Shown: positions 23,652 to 34,939, counted from the stretch's first letter. The stretch is 64,000 bases of DNA from Eutypella sp. D-1 (GCA_023313575.1 JAJTTP010000004.1:2356001-2420000); one strand, 5' to 3'. Notes: a model not told the origin generated them from the sequence alone. Numbers and translations: made by a program.

Positions 23652-25832
23652 ATGGACACGGCGGCACCGGAGCATGATAACGGTATCCCGGTGCAGACTA
23701 CGGAGGTGGAGGACGAGTACTCGCTCGTCGCGCAACACCGGAACCGGAACAGGAATAACGATAACCGCCTCAATAGACCCGTACTCGCCACCACCACCAC
23801 CGCCGCGCCCCCGCCCCAGAACAATAATCAGCAGCAGCAGGATGCAGCGGCGAGCGCGAAGCGCAAGTCCCGCTTCTTCGGCGGCTTCGATATCCTCTCG
23901 TTCTTCTCGTCGCCTGCCGCGCTGCCGAAGACCGCGGCCGAGGCTGAGGCTGAGGCTGAGGAGCCGCCGTCGTCGGTCATGGCGCGGAAAACTGTCAATG
24001 CCAATGCTAAGAATAATAATGCCGGTGGTACTACTAGTGCGGCGTTTGCGGCTCGAGAACCGCTTAGTGGGCTTTCTCAGCCGGGGGCGGGGTCAAGGGA
24101 TCATGGCCGGCGGGTGCCTGGTATTACTAACGGTAGCAACAATGGCAACGCCAACACAAACGGGAATACGAACAGGAACACGAGCACGAATACCGGCTCT
24201 CTCTGGTCCAACGGCCTGTTTCCCTCGATCACCAGGAAGGCATTCAGATCCAGCCCCGCCCTATCCTCGCCAGCCCCTCCGACGCCAGCACCGGCGACGG
24301 CACCGGGCTCCGAGGATGTTGTGGTGGCAGACGCGGATGACGACGAGGCGGCGCCCCCCCAGGATTCACTACACTCAGACTCTCTATTCCCGCCCGACGG
24401 CCTGTCCTCGCGCTCGCCTTCTCCTGCTCAGCCCGCTTTCCCGGCCCCGTCTCACGCTCGTTCTTCCGTGGCTCCGTCTACCCCGGAACACCAGCGCGAC
24501 AGCGACAGCGAGGACGACAATCTAGACGGGGGTAACGACGAGGTCTACTTCCCCCCCATCGAGCAGAAGCGTAACTTCACGCCCCAGCCCCGCAGTCGGA
24601 GTCAGTCACCTGGCGCCGTGGCTTCTTCGCTCTTCGCGGCGCCGCGCGGGGCCGCTGGTCTTGGTCCTGCGCAGGAGGATCGACGGGCTGCTGGCGTTAT
24701 GAATCCTGCCGCTGCCCCGCGCTTCCTCCCCAACCAAAATCAGCATCAACAGCACCACCACCACCAAGATCAGGAAGACTCCGTCCTCACGGACGGCACG
24801 GACTACGAGCGCGTCCCGCCGCGGGCAAAGCCGTCACAGTGGGACCGCACCCTCTCGCCCTCCAAGTCCTGCTTCCGGTCCCCGCTGAAACCCACGACCC
24901 CCGGCCGCGTCGTCGCGTTCCAGGGTGGGAGTAGTAGTGTCGGTGTTGGTGGAAGTGGAAGTGGCAGTGGGGAGGTGTCCTCGCCCCTTGGGAATCATGT
25001 GGAATATCAGTTTCAGCTGAACCAGGGAGTGCCCTCTTTTGTGCCCCGTGGCGGGGATGTAAATGGTAGTGACGACGACGTGCCGAATGGCGAGGTCGCG
25101 CACTCGGGTGCCGTAACGTCCCCCCACGACCCGACCTCCGCATCGCTGTACCCCTCCCTACCCGTCTTCCGAGAACAGGAAGATACCGCCACTGCCCGTC
25201 GCGCGACAACGCCACCGACGCAGCAGGAAGAGGAGCCACGGTTACTCACCTCCTCCCCCTCCCCCTCCCCCTCCCCCTCTCCCTCCCTCCACGCCGACCC
25301 CGACCCCGACCCCGCCCTAGCCCCCGCCCTCGCCCCGGACTTCCCGACCTCATTCGCCACACCCCGGACCCTCTCCGTGACGGAGTGGACTAGAGATCAC
25401 TGGCTCCGCCTCGAAGCCCTCGCGGACCTGCGGTGTGCGGATAAGGCAAGGTTCCGGGGTGTTTATTTCCCGTCGTCTTCCGAGTACTCCTCTTCGCCCC
25501 CTGAGTTTAACGGCATCGATGCCGAAAGGGAGGCAGACGCAGACCTGGATCTGGACCTAGATCGCAGATTCGCGGCCCACCCCCTCCGCGGCAAGGAAGT
25601 CGTCGCCCAAGACGCCTGTCTCGTCCTGCAGCCTTGGCATCTGGAAGTTGTCGAGGCGTTCCGGAGGGATCTGGGGCTCGGCGGCGGTGGGAGTGGGGAA
25701 CGGGAAGGGGACTGGGACTGGGACGACGCCGTCCTTGCCAAGCGCCTTTTTGCGCTCCTTGTTGGTCGTCAGAGGAGGGCTGCGCTGAGGGAACGGAGGC
25801 GTTGGGAGCGGGAGGGGAGTTTGGGGGTTTGA
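19395..25832 (+). CDS. very large disordered AT-hook DNA-binding protein
   Basis: One intronless frame; I choose the ATG at 19395 (MADEDDDVGRYYSSPDPL), giving 2145 residues; an in-frame ATG at 19311 would add 28 residues. Two AT-hook cores are visible: KRGRPRKSNG (about residue 211) and GRKRGRPRKALMPDE (about 336), each with the GRP core that binds the minor groove of AT-rich DNA. Most of the protein is low-complexity and acidic, with Q/H runs (about 870), DADADADADA (about 1415) and SPSPSPSPSP/DPDPDP stretches (about 1960). Only the last 150 residues look folded: TEWTRDHWLRLEALADLR, a central part with LQPWHLEVVEAFRRDLG, and WDDAVLAKRLFALLVGRQRR. Similar fungal proteins are annotated as AT DNA-binding proteins. 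A chromatin role in the nucleus is inferred. The high GC content makes long open frames appear on all other frames; those are shadows. Confidence 0.85.
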
Positions 25833-27432
25833 AGGGGGTTACCTTTATTATGGCATATCACATCGTATCCTATCGCGTATTCCCCCTGCCCCTTCAAGCA
25901 CATGGGTTTCGTTGGGAAACAGGGTCCGCACTTCGTCCGTTCGTGGATATAAATCCATACAGTCTTCATGGCGCAATGGTCGGGTGGGACTTTTGTTTCC
26001 CCCCTTTTTCGCCCCTGCTTCCATCCATCCATCCATACATCTATCTCTCTATCTACCCAGTCGAGCGAGTGTACTGCATTCTCTTTTGGGGACATAGGGC
26101 CAGGGAGTGGAACCTACTCTTTTGAATTCCTCTTAAACTGCATTATATCAATTTTTTTTTGGGGGGGGGGCGGTTTTATGCCTCGTCATCGCGGGTCGTC
26201 TGGATGTACATACATACATACATACATATACCGACTTACATTCCAAACCAAACCATTCGCGTCATGATCCCCACCCGGTCCGGAGAGGAGAGGAGATCGG
26301 GGGGGCGTAGGCTAGACACAGGCATAAGCATGACCACCGCCATTGGTATAGGCATACCACATATACATACATATACATAGGGATAGGGATAACCAACCAT
26401 ACGAACAAGGACAAGGACAAGGACAAGGATAAAGATAAAGATAGGAAAATGGGAGGTAAAGGATAAAAGCCGGAATTGGGCTCTTACACTTTTCTACCCT
26501 TCACCCTTCAATACAACCCGGGCGTTTTTTTTTTTTTCCTTCTCTCTTCTCTCTCTTTGTATTATCAAGGGAAATACCACTTTTCTCTGGAGTTTAGGGG
26601 GGGAGGAGGGGGGTTTTGAACTTAACGGGTTTGGGTTCGGCCTTGGGGTTTGGTGCTTTGGTTTGGGGCTTGAGCTTGGGCTTACTTAGTACATAACTAT
26701 CTAGGTAGGATCACGAAATTGAGGAAGTTGAAGAAGTCGAGTTATATCGTGTGAGGTTACATGAAGTTACTTGATGTTTACGTGAAGTTCCCTGAAGTGA
26801 AGAGGAGTGAAGAGGAGTGAAGAGGAGTGGAGTGGAGTTAGGTAAGTGCAGTTAACTTAGGTAGGCAAAGTTGTTCTGCGTAGGGATGTATGTGTGCTGT
26901 ATATACGCATGCATGCGTAAGAGCGAGGAAGAGAGAGTGGAGGGGTGTTGTATGTGTGGTATGCGGAGGAGGTATGGATAAAGTCTACAGAGGGGAAGTG
27001 AAAAGTCAAGCCAGACTGTCCCGCGTTGCGGTTTCCTACCTACCCCTGCTACTAACACGGATGGATGTGGTGAAGGGTGAAGGGAGCGCGAGGTATATGT
27101 GTGGTGTTTGCTTAGGGTATGTGAGTTTACTTCGCTGTATATGATACCCATACGCATGTCACTGGCGTTAATCATCTGGGCGGGTGTGCCTACGGTATTT
27201 TAGATCTACTGAGGTTACGGGTTCTACTGGGTGCTTTATACATGTCACGTGTTCGGGTGTTTAGTTGGATTCATTAGTAGGCGGGTGCATAGTAAATAGC
27301 TATCATGGATGCTCGATTACTACGGGTCCGGGCTGCTGGGACCTTATGTATCTATCTAGCATATTGATCACCGCCACGCTTCGTTGCATTCCCACCTCAC
27401 AGCCCAAATTCGTGAGATGGCCCACGGGCCGG
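25833..27432. other. intergenic, 1.6 kb, low complexity
   Basis: Region between the convergent AT-hook and Rpn6 genes. It contains many simple repeats: CATC/CTAT near 26020-26050, T and G runs at 26152-26170, TACA units at 26206-26228, AAGGAC units at 26405-26430, and GAAGAGGAGT units at about 26800-26830. No supported gene; open frames here consist of repeat translation. Confidence 0.6.
26800..26830. repeat. AGTGAAGAGG decamer repeat
   Basis: About three tandem copies of a GAAGAGGAGT-type unit in intergenic DNA. Confidence 0.7.
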
Positions 27433-28860
27433 CTACTCGAGCATGGAGGCCTGGTTGGTGTAGAGGACATCGACGACATTGCTGAGCTTATCGATGGTCT
27501 GGAGAGCAGCGTCGTAGGACTCGTCGCGGGAGGCCTCGTCGAAGACGGTGAGGCAGCCGGCGCCCTGGTCGAGGACGCCGACGATGACCTTGTCGAGGAT
27601 CATCTGGGAGAGCTTGCGCTCGACCTGCTGGGTGTCGAGGCCGACCATGCGGGCGATGTGGGCGATCTCGACGCGGCTGAAGGGCTCGATCACCTTGATC
27701 AGGTTCTGCTCCAGCATCGCGTCGTACAGCCGGCGCAGGTGGTTCCGGATGAACGCGTCGCTGCCCAGCTCGTACCGGTACGCCGCCAGCGCGCGCTCGT
27801 ACTCCTCGAGCGACCGGTTCGCGTGCGCGCGCGCGATCGCCTTCATGGCTTCGAGGTTCTGGCCCGCGTATTTTTGGGCTTGCTTCGACGCCATCAGGTT
27901 GTTCACGTCGTCGACGAGGTTCAGCATGATCTTGCACAGCAGCATGTACTGCAGGGCGGCGGTGGCCTTGGCGGGCTCGTCCTGGGAGTGGTAGCCGTCG
28001 AGGGCCTCGATGAAGTAGGAGAAGGCGGTGTTGAAGTCCTGGTCCATGGTGTGCAGCATGCCGGACTGCATGTCGAGGTTGGCCTGCAGCAGGGGCGGGG
28101 TGTAGACGGAGGCGGCGCTGGTGCGGGCGCTGGTCAGGGCGGCGCGCGCCTTGGAGATGTTGCCCAGGGCGTGGTAGACGCGGGACTCGAGGAGCTGGAC
28201 CTCGACCAGCACGAGCTTGTCGTCGAGCCGCTTCAGCTCCCGCAGCAGGCCGTTGATCAGGGTCAGGGCGTCGTAGTACGACTGCTTGGTCATGTACAGG
28301 CTCACGAGGCGGGTCTCGAGATTCTGGCGCAGGAAGCTCCGGCGCTCCGACGTCGCCCATTCTATGCAGGACTTGGTCACGGCGATCTGGGTGTCGGTGG
28401 TGTTGGGGATAGCCTCGAAGAGGTCGAGGAGTTGGCGGACTGGGCATGGATATGATTAGATAGTGAAGGAAAGTAGCGGGAAAGTTTGAGGGAATGTATT
28501 CTGCATACCTAGCTTGGCGGTTTTCGCCTTGGCAAAGCTCGACAGGACTGTTCTACTGGTGGTGATGAGGTCCACCAGATCTTGTGCTTTTCTGTGAGAG
28601 AGGCAGCGACGACGAGGATGACGATGGTGTCAGCAAGCACAACTTCAAACTTCCCGATATCCCCACTGGTCATATACTCACTTCTCATCCCGATACAGCT
28701 CCCCTAAACTGATCAAGGCGGACTCGTACTCCTTGACAGCGGCATCTGATGTGACGGAGGGAGGTTTGGAGATGATTTCTTTATATATGGCCTCGGCTTT
28801 TCGTGGATCGGTGCTGGCGAGTTGTTGCGCCTCCTTGACGGAAGGCTTAGTCGCTGCCAT
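27433..28860 (-). CDS. rpn6: 26S proteasome regulatory subunit Rpn6 (PSMD11)
   Basis: Three exons on the minus strand, 28860-28682, 28591-28509 and 28439-27433, give 422 residues, the usual Rpn6 length. The N-terminus (MAATKPSVKEAQQLASTDPR) begins a TPR-like solenoid; the splices join RDEK to KAQDLVDLITTSRTVLSSF and then LV to RQLLDLFEAIPNTTDTQ. Further repeats lead to the C-terminal PCI module (LYDAMLEQNLIKVIEPFSRV, then IAHIARMVGLDTQQVERKLS) and a final helix. Rpn6 is a structural subunit of the 19S lid that contacts both the base and the 20S core and stabilises the 26S proteasome. All conserved segments are continuous. It diverges from sof1 across 661 bases, which may be a shared promoter region. 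Confidence 0.97.
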
Positions 28861-29521
28861 GGTGGGAGGGGGCGGGGGTGGGTTTACTCGATAGATGGAA
28901 GTTCTTCTCGGTGGTGAAGTTGTTATAATTTGTGAGGGCTGTATGAGGTTTTGTTTGTTGGTTGTTGGTGGGTTGTGATGTGTAATATTGGTAGATGCAG
29001 TTCAGTGGTTGCAGGTGCAAATAGTAAGTAAAAGCTACCACCACTGTAACTCAGGGCTGTCAGGTACAGCTCAAAGCCTCTAGAGTAGAATATACCTAAG
29101 TACTAGGTAGCTCTAGGAGTTAGTAAGGATGGAGCTACCCAGCCTTGCATTACCGCATAGTAGGGCCACCTCCAGAATCTCCAGGTTGACGCCGCGCATA
29201 CGACATCAATGCCCGCCGCCTGGGATTTAAGCACTGCGCTAGTGTAGCTACATGTGTACTTAGGTACTTAAAGATAGTAAGTCTTATCGTTATCGTTGAT
29301 AGGTTGTCCGTCCTTATCTTCTACCTTTATTTATTCTTATCTCGGCTTATCAGTGTCCCGTCGCATGGGAACTTTTTGTACCTTGTAGAGAGCTCTCGGT
29401 GCTTCTTACAACGAACATCTCGAACATTATCTGGAACATACCTCAAGCATAACTCTCCCTACAATCCATGGACATTCCCGGTTTTCCTGTCATTTATCTG
29501 TCATAAACGATTGAATCAATC
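28861..29521. promoter_or_regulatory. divergent promoter region of rpn6 and sof1
   Basis: 661 bases between two start codons that point away from each other. It includes CCTAAGTACTAGGTA-type palindromic sequence near 29093-29108 and TTAGGTACTTAAAG near 29260. No exact proteasome-associated control element is seen. Confidence 0.5.
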
Positions 29522-31165
29522 ATGAAGATAAAAGCCCTCTCGCGGTCCGTAGAGGCCTACCAACCCCCCGGTTCCAAAGTACCAAAAGCACCTCGCAATC
29601 TCGACCCGTGAGTTCTGAATACCCTCACCCTCACTTCTGCTATCCCCGCTAACAGAGATTCCCTTTCCTTTCCTTCTCTCTCCCAGCGCCATTCACCCCT
29701 TCGAACGAGCCAGGGAATACACCAGAGCCCTCAATGCCGTCAAACTCGAGCGCATGTTCGCCCAGCCCTTCCTGGCCCAACTAGGCAAGGGCCACGTCGA
29801 CGGCGTCTATTCCATGGCCACCGACCCCAACTCCCTCGAGCGCCTCGCCAGCGCAAGCGGTGATGGCGTCATCAAAGTCTGGAACCTGACTAGTCGCGAG
29901 GAGATATGGCATGGCACCGCCCACGAGAATATCGTCAAGTCCGTGTGCTGGACGAGAGACCAGAAATTGCTATCCGCCTCCTCGGACAAGGCCATTAAGC
30001 TCTTCGACCCTTACAACACCCCCAGCGAATCCAAGCCTATCTCCAGCTGGCTGGGCTCCAGCGCCTTCACCTCGCTCTCCCATCACCGCTCCCGCAACGC
30101 CTTCGCCGCCGCCTCTGCCTCGAGCGTCATCTCCATCTACGACCTCGAGAGACATACCGCTGCGCCCGAGACGCTCCGCTGGCCCTCCGCCACCGATACC
30201 ATCACCGCCGTCGCCTTCAACCAGAGCGAGACCTCCGTCTTGGCCTCGTGCGCGACCGACCGCTCCGTCCTACTCTACGACCTCCGGATGTCCACCCCCG
30301 TGGCGAAGACGGTGCTCAATTTCACAACGAATGCCCTCGCGTGGAATCCCATGGAGACTTTCAACCTGGCTACTGCCAGCGAGGATCACAACGCCTACAT
30401 ATTTGACGTGCGGAAATTCGATCGCGCTCTCAACGTCCTCAAGGTAGGCAATCGGCCCGTACGTTTGCATGCTCTGGGCTCTGCTAACGCTGTATATACA
30501 GGACCATGTGGCCGCCGTCATGGACGTCCAATTCTCTCCGACCGGCGAGGAACTAGTCACGGCGTCCTACGACCGCACAGTACGGATATGGAATCGGGAC
30601 AAGGGCCACTCCCGGGATATCTATCACGTAAGTCATCAACCTTCGTTATCCCAAGAATCAACTAATGTTTATTAACTGTGATCCCCCCCCACTAGACCAA
30701 ACGAATGCAACGCTGCTTCCAAGCGAAGTGGACCCAGGACTCCAAGTACATCCTCACGGGGTCCGACGACGGCAACGTGAGGCTATGGCGCGCCAACGCC
30801 TCGTCGCGCGAGGGCATCAAGTCTACGCGCCAGCGCCAGGCCCTCGAGTACAACGAGGCCTTGTCTAAACGCTACGAGCACATGGTAAGCCCCCCCTCCC
30901 CCTTTTCCCCTTGACAATCCCCCGCCTCCTCCTTCCACATCCAACCCCCTCAGACAATCCTGCTAATACATCACCACAGCCCGAGATCCGACGCATCAAG
31001 CGTCATAGGCACGTGCCTAAGGTAGTCAAGAAGGCGGGCGAGATCAAGAAGGAGGAGCTCAAGGCGATCAAGCGCCGCGAGGAGAACGAGCGCCGCCACA
31101 CTAAGAAGCAGTTTCAGCGCCGTCGCAGTGAGCGCGATAAGGTTGTTTTGGCTAGGGAGAAGTGA
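29522..31165 (+). CDS. sof1: Sof1/DCAF13, WD40 small-subunit ribosome biogenesis factor
   Basis: Five exons, 29522-29607, 29687-30443, 30502-30627, 30696-30884 and 30980-31165, all GT..AG, give 447 residues. The start MKIKALSRSVEAYQPPGSK and the segment FERAREYTRALNAVKLERMF are typical of Sof1. About seven WD repeats follow (GDGVIKVWNL, SSDKAIKLFDP, ATDRSVLLYDL, SEDHNAYIFDV, SYDRTVRIWN, GSDDGNVRLWR). The C-terminal basic helical tail (PEIRRIKRHRHVPKVVKKAG onward, last exon) is the Sof1-specific domain. Sof1 is part of the U3 snoRNP/small-subunit processome in the nucleolus and is needed for 18S rRNA maturation. The length and motif order are complete. Confidence 0.96.
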
Positions 31166-31885
31166 GGGGGGTGTCTGCTCCCCCCCTCCTTTTTTTTCTT
31201 TTCTTTTGGCGTGCATTGTGTTGCGTTGTGCTGGGCTGGGTTTGGGTTCTTTGTTAGATAGTGCATCTGCGTGGCGTTTTTCCTGGACAGGCGGTGGGGA
31301 AAAATTAAAAGCCTTGATATACCATACTACAGGGTTTGGGTTGCTGTTATTCGGATTATTTACATAATTACAATGTATCTTATTGCCCATGTCATCGAGC
31401 GTGTATATAACGTGAATGCCACCCATACAAAAACAGCAGCGCGAAAATCTTATATTCTGGAAAGTGAAGCCCCCCTTTCTGCGGCCAGGCTACCTCCTCG
31501 AGGCGATGATATTCATGGTATTCGACACTTAGTGTTGTCATGTCTTCCCCCCTCCCCCCCCCCCCTTTTTTTTTAATTCACGGGCCCTTGTAAGGATCTC
31601 ATATATGTATGTATATAGTCCCAGACAGCTGGTGTTCATCCCCCAAATACTGGGCTAGGCTAGGCTAGGTACTCGCCGCACCGCGCTTTCCTGGGCAGCG
31701 GAAGCCGAAGGGGAAGGGGAAGAGTTTGCATGATACAACAGTCGACCGTAATCATCTCCCCTACCCGCCTACGAGCTCGGACACCCCCCCTCTATATAAG
31801 AAGGCCGAGCCTGATGAGGGGGTTCTGCTATCTGATGCGCCGCGCCTTATTGCCGCGGAAACCGCGAATGTAGGGTGTGTGTTTT

Positions 31886-31904
31886 GGGGGGGGGGGGGGG
31901 GGGG
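31886..31904. repeat. G19 homopolymer
   Basis: Nineteen consecutive G on the plus strand. It is either a true hypermutable tract or an assembly-sensitive site. Confidence 0.8.
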
Positions 31905-32192
31905 TTAGCGAGCCGGACTCCCGCTATATAAGTACGGGGCCTCGTGGCGCGAGGTCCGGGTTAATAGCGGGAGAGCGGCGTGATAGTAAGCTGGAAGATG
32001 TGGAAGGTGACGCCTTACTGCCTTTTTTTTTTTTTTTACCTTAGTGACAGGTTAAGGAAACGGGCGAGCCATAGGGCCATTGCTTGTAAGTGACTACGAC
32101 AGGCCGTTTATCCAGCTAGTGATTGTGAATGGTAATAGCATATCGCTATTTTAAGGAGGTTAGAAAAGGGGGGAGGGGGGGTTAGATTTACA

Positions 32193-32315
32193 TTGCCATT
32201 AACAAAAGGACATGATACGGTAATGTATTATATCGTGATCAGTTAAAGCCGAGGTTGTATAAGCCGCTGTAGCAGCGCTATGGATAATATCAAACAGTGT
32301 CTGAAGCCAGATCAA
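32193..32315. repeat. duplicated block, copy 1
   Basis: Matches 33369-33490 at a constant offset of 1176 bases at its conserved start. The best part, 32215-32243, differs from 33391-33419 by a single G-to-A transition in 29 bases. It lies 3' of the small membrane-protein gene at 32533. Confidence 0.75.
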
Positions 32316-32532
32316 TGTTTGTCAGCATGTAATCTTGTCACGTCTATAGATCGAAGATAGTATAGTGGGTAAATCGTACATTAGCACGAAAGAGAAAGGA
32401 CGATCTTTTAATTAGATACAGAACTGGTGTGCCCAAGACCTATATGTGCCCTGGCGATCCCCGGGGATAAGACCCTCTGATCGTCTATGTCCGATATTAC
32501 CCCTTATAGAATAGCCCTCTTATGGGCGAGGC

Positions 32533-32868
32533 TCAACTGACCGTGGTAGCAGCTCCAACTGCCCTAATTAGGGCCGCCCAGACATGATTCCATACAGCCG
32601 TCGTAGCAGCCCCGATACCAGAAAGTACAACTACGGACCCAGAAACCATCACCGCCAAGAGCAGGCACATCAGGAGTACGTGGCCGGGGCCGAAGTCTGA
32701 GAATTCGTCGTTGGTGATGGCCGATGGCGATGTTGTTGTGGAGTGGCTGTGGTGCTGGTTGATGGCGATGTTGTTTTTGTATGCGCCTTCTAGATCTTGT
32801 TCCCGTGACGGCCGCCGGATCCAAGTTCGCGTTGTCCGCGTAATGGTCACTCGTATGCCACCCGACAT
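32533..32868 (-). CDS. small one-helix membrane protein, tandem copy 1
   Basis: 111 residues on the minus strand starting MSGGIRVTITRTTRTWIRRP. An upstream in-frame ATG (32997) would add 43 residues translated from a TA/GT microsatellite (THTYIYIYI), so I prefer 32868. The order is: basic N-terminus, the phrase SREQDLEGAY (about residues 21-30), a Ser/Thr/His linker, and a hydrophobic stretch VLLMCLLLAVMVSGSVVVL (about 68-86) that should span a membrane. The protein at 33519 has the same order of parts, and both genes share a downstream DNA block and an upstream GT repeat, so they are probably tandem duplicates. I do not recognise a family. It is short, so it is uncertain without transcripts. 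Confidence 0.5.
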   Translation of the reverse strand: MSGGIRVTITRTTRTWIRRPSREQDLEGAYKNNIAINQHHSHSTTTSPSAITNDEFSDFGPGHVLLMCLLLAVMVSGSVVVLSGIGAATTAVWNHVWAALIRAVGAATTVS

Positions 32869-32923
32869 ATTGCTGGTTTGTTGGTGAATCGGGTTGAAAG
32901 GTAAGTGGTTCTTTCTTTGTGTG

Positions 32924-32925
32924 TT

Positions 32926-32956
<31 letters not shown>

Positions 32957-32962
32957 ATGTGC
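32924..32962. repeat. TA/GT dinucleotide repeat
   Basis: TATATATATATATATA followed by TGTGTGTGTGTATGTG, just upstream of the small membrane-protein gene. A GT repeat sits in the same place upstream of copy 2. Confidence 0.8.
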
Positions 32963-33518
32963 GTGATAATCACCGATATGGCCGGCTTCGTGGTCAACGC
33001 TGCGAAATATGAATATTCTGTTTCGATTAAGTGTGATGAAAATATTAGAAATAAAGAGAAGATAAACGGGATGATTTACTTTTGATTACATTTTTAACTT
33101 CATAACAACCTTAGAGCTTAAGGCAAGAGCCGAGGCATAGGGGTAGTTAAATCTTATCAAGGTGCACCTATTTTTATAAGGATAGATCGGAGATAATAAA
33201 ATAAAGGGGGTCTTACTTCCAGTAAGTGCTAAGATGTTTAAGGTGCTTATCGTCTTGCATTTTTAATACTCGATTCTTACCGTTAAAGACGTTACCTCGA
33301 TATTTTAAACGTGATAAAAAATTACACATTTGTATTAAACCAAGTAAGGAAAAGGGGTTGAATATAGATTGCCATTTATAAAAGGAGGTTATACGATAAT
33401 GTATTATATCGTGATCAGTATTAAATACACGGCTATAAACCCGTGGTAGCGGCGTTTTAAATAATAATAGGCCGTGTTTAAAAGGTTTATTAAGATAGAT
33501 ATATACAGATAATTAATA
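32963..33518. other. AT-rich spacer in tandem duplication
   Basis: Strongly AT-rich, with no gene. It holds the second copy of the duplicated block (33369-33490). The changes relative to copy 1 are largely C-to-T and G-to-A, as left by repeat-induced point mutation. Confidence 0.5.
33369..33490. repeat. duplicated block, copy 2 (AT-shifted)
   Basis: Counterpart of 32193-32315. Shared cores are TTGCCATT, AAAAGGA, and ATACGRTAATGTATTATATC (then GTGATCAGT), followed by GTAGCRGCG with more decay. Confidence 0.75.
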
Positions 33519-33842
33519 TCAGTGTAAAATAGCCCCAGCTGCTTCCTTTAAGTCAACTAAGATCCCACTTAACATACCCAGAAGAATACTTATTGCCATT
33601 AGTAACAAGCAAACTGCCAACGCGAAGAACAGTAACTTTATAGACTTATCCATGCAGCTGTCGCTTAGGCCTTCTGACAATGTGGTAACAGGTGATATTC
33701 CGCAAGTAGTGGTCGATGGCTCAGTCGAGGAGTTGTAGGTGTCGAGGGCGATACAGTCTGCGCGTTCGAGATCTTGTCTTGGTACCGACCAGTACATCCG
33801 ACCCCTTGTCTTCTTTATCCAAATTTTTATATTCTGCGACAT
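33519..33842 (-). CDS. small one-helix membrane protein, tandem copy 2
   Basis: 107 residues on the minus strand, starting MSQNIKIWIKKTRGRMYW. It has the same plan as the protein at 32533: a basic start, PRQDLERADC (about 22-31), a Ser/Thr-rich linker, then the hydrophobic stretch LLFFALAVCLLLMAISILLG (about 71-90). Overall residue identity with copy 1 is low, but the order of parts, the shared flanking DNA and the upstream GT repeat (about 33889-33904) point to duplication and fast divergence. AT-richer codon use than copy 1. Function unknown; a surface or vacuolar membrane peptide is possible. Confidence 0.5.
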   Translation of the reverse strand: MSQNIKIWIKKTRGRMYWSVPRQDLERADCIALDTYNSSTEPSTTTCGISPVTTLSEGLSDSCMDKSIKLLFFALAVCLLLMAISILLGMLSGILVDLKEAAGAILH

Positions 33843-34400
33843 GTTGCTTATTTATTGAAAAGTCTTGATAGAAAGTAGGTTGTCTTTTATGTGTGTGTGT
33901 GTGTCTGGCGGATGTAGTATAAGGTGAAAGTTGGGAGCTTGGAGGATTCGAGTGCGCCAGTTTCTCGTCTCTGTTCAGTATGTGTAGAGGTCAGATATTG
34001 GTGATCAAAGTCTACCCTTCCATGTAGAGATTTAATGGGCGAGACCTCCTACTTATAAGAAAATTACCTTTTCTCGTTACGTATTAATAAGCTTTCTCTG
34101 TGCAGGATTACCCCATTTTCCTGTAAACGTTATATCGAGTTGCGGTGCATAACCCCAAAATCTCGCCAAGTCTTCGTGCAGCAAAACTGGCAGCGAGATC
34201 AATGGCATTTTGGAATGCAGCGAAGCCTCTTGCGTATAATTACATCATGGGCTGTTGCTGTTCTACATACCGATATGGCTCTTTGGTTTTGGTGGATTAA
34301 TATCTCTTTTTGTTATGGTGTGAAGTGACGCATCACTGAGATCTATGATCGTATGGCATATTCTTTTGCTGGCTGAGAACGTGGCTGAGCTTAAAGTTAG
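33843..34400. other. intergenic, 0.56 kb
   Basis: Includes the GT repeat at about 33889-33904. No gene is supported. Confidence 0.5.
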
Positions 34401-34613
34401 CTACGACATATAGCAGCAAGTCACGATACCGGCATAGACACACACGAAGGAAAGCCCGCAGTCGACTGAGGTTTCTATTAAATTTCGATTGGCAGAAACA
34501 AAAGAGCTAAATATTCTGTCGGATGGGTCCGATGTGCATGAACTTGATGTCTCGAACAGGAAGCATGGGTGGTGGTGCGGAGGCAACGTTAGCGTACCAC
34601 TGTATCGCATCAA
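34401..34613 (-). pseudogene. relic of HET-type gene
   Basis: A minus-strand frame of about 70 residues whose middle, CFLFETSSSCTSDPSDRIFS, is clearly related to RFLFQTSSSSTSDPRDRIFA in the full HET gene just beside it; downstream CGLSFVCVYAGIVTCC likewise parallels YALSFEQVYTGVAAYL. It lacks the HET signature motifs, is followed by a stop and has no counterpart for the rest of the protein. I read it as a truncated, decayed duplicate of an internal piece of a HET gene. Confidence 0.65.
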
Positions 34614-34939
34614 TAAGGATGGAGGGTCCCGTTCTCGCTGTCTTGTTCCATGTACAAGGGGTCAAATGCCTTGATTTATCCAGGAGGAAGACCGACATGG
34701 ACCTGTAAGTGAGCCACTACCTGCCTCGTAACGTCCTGACACTTTGTTTTACGGCAGCCAGGAAATAAGACTGCTAAGGACAGAAAATATCATCACTAGA
34801 TTTCAAATATTTTGTGCCTCCGATTTTATGTAGGCAGTGCTCTTCCCTACGTATAGATTTGGCCGTAGGTACTTCTCCCACCAGCACTACCCAGAATTTC
34901 CTAAGAGACAAGGAGAACGAGAATGCCTGAAAGGGTAAC

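Larger units (their letters stand above)
31166..32532. other. intergenic, 1.4 kb, with homopolymers
   Basis: Contains C/T runs at 31552-31574, a run of 19 G at 31886-31904, a T run near 32022-32037 and GGCTA units near 31653-31668. From about 32190 it carries the first copy of the block duplicated at 33369 (see separate entries). No gene is supported. Confidence 0.55.

Noticed and set aside
27265..28455. 396-residue plus-strand open frame
   Set aside because: Antisense shadow of the Rpn6 gene in GC-rich coding DNA; Gly/Val-rich translation without domains.
28861..29521. Proteasome-associated control element in the rpn6 promoter
   Set aside because: Only a loose match (GTGGTGGTAGC on the minus strand); not the known GGTGGCAAA core.
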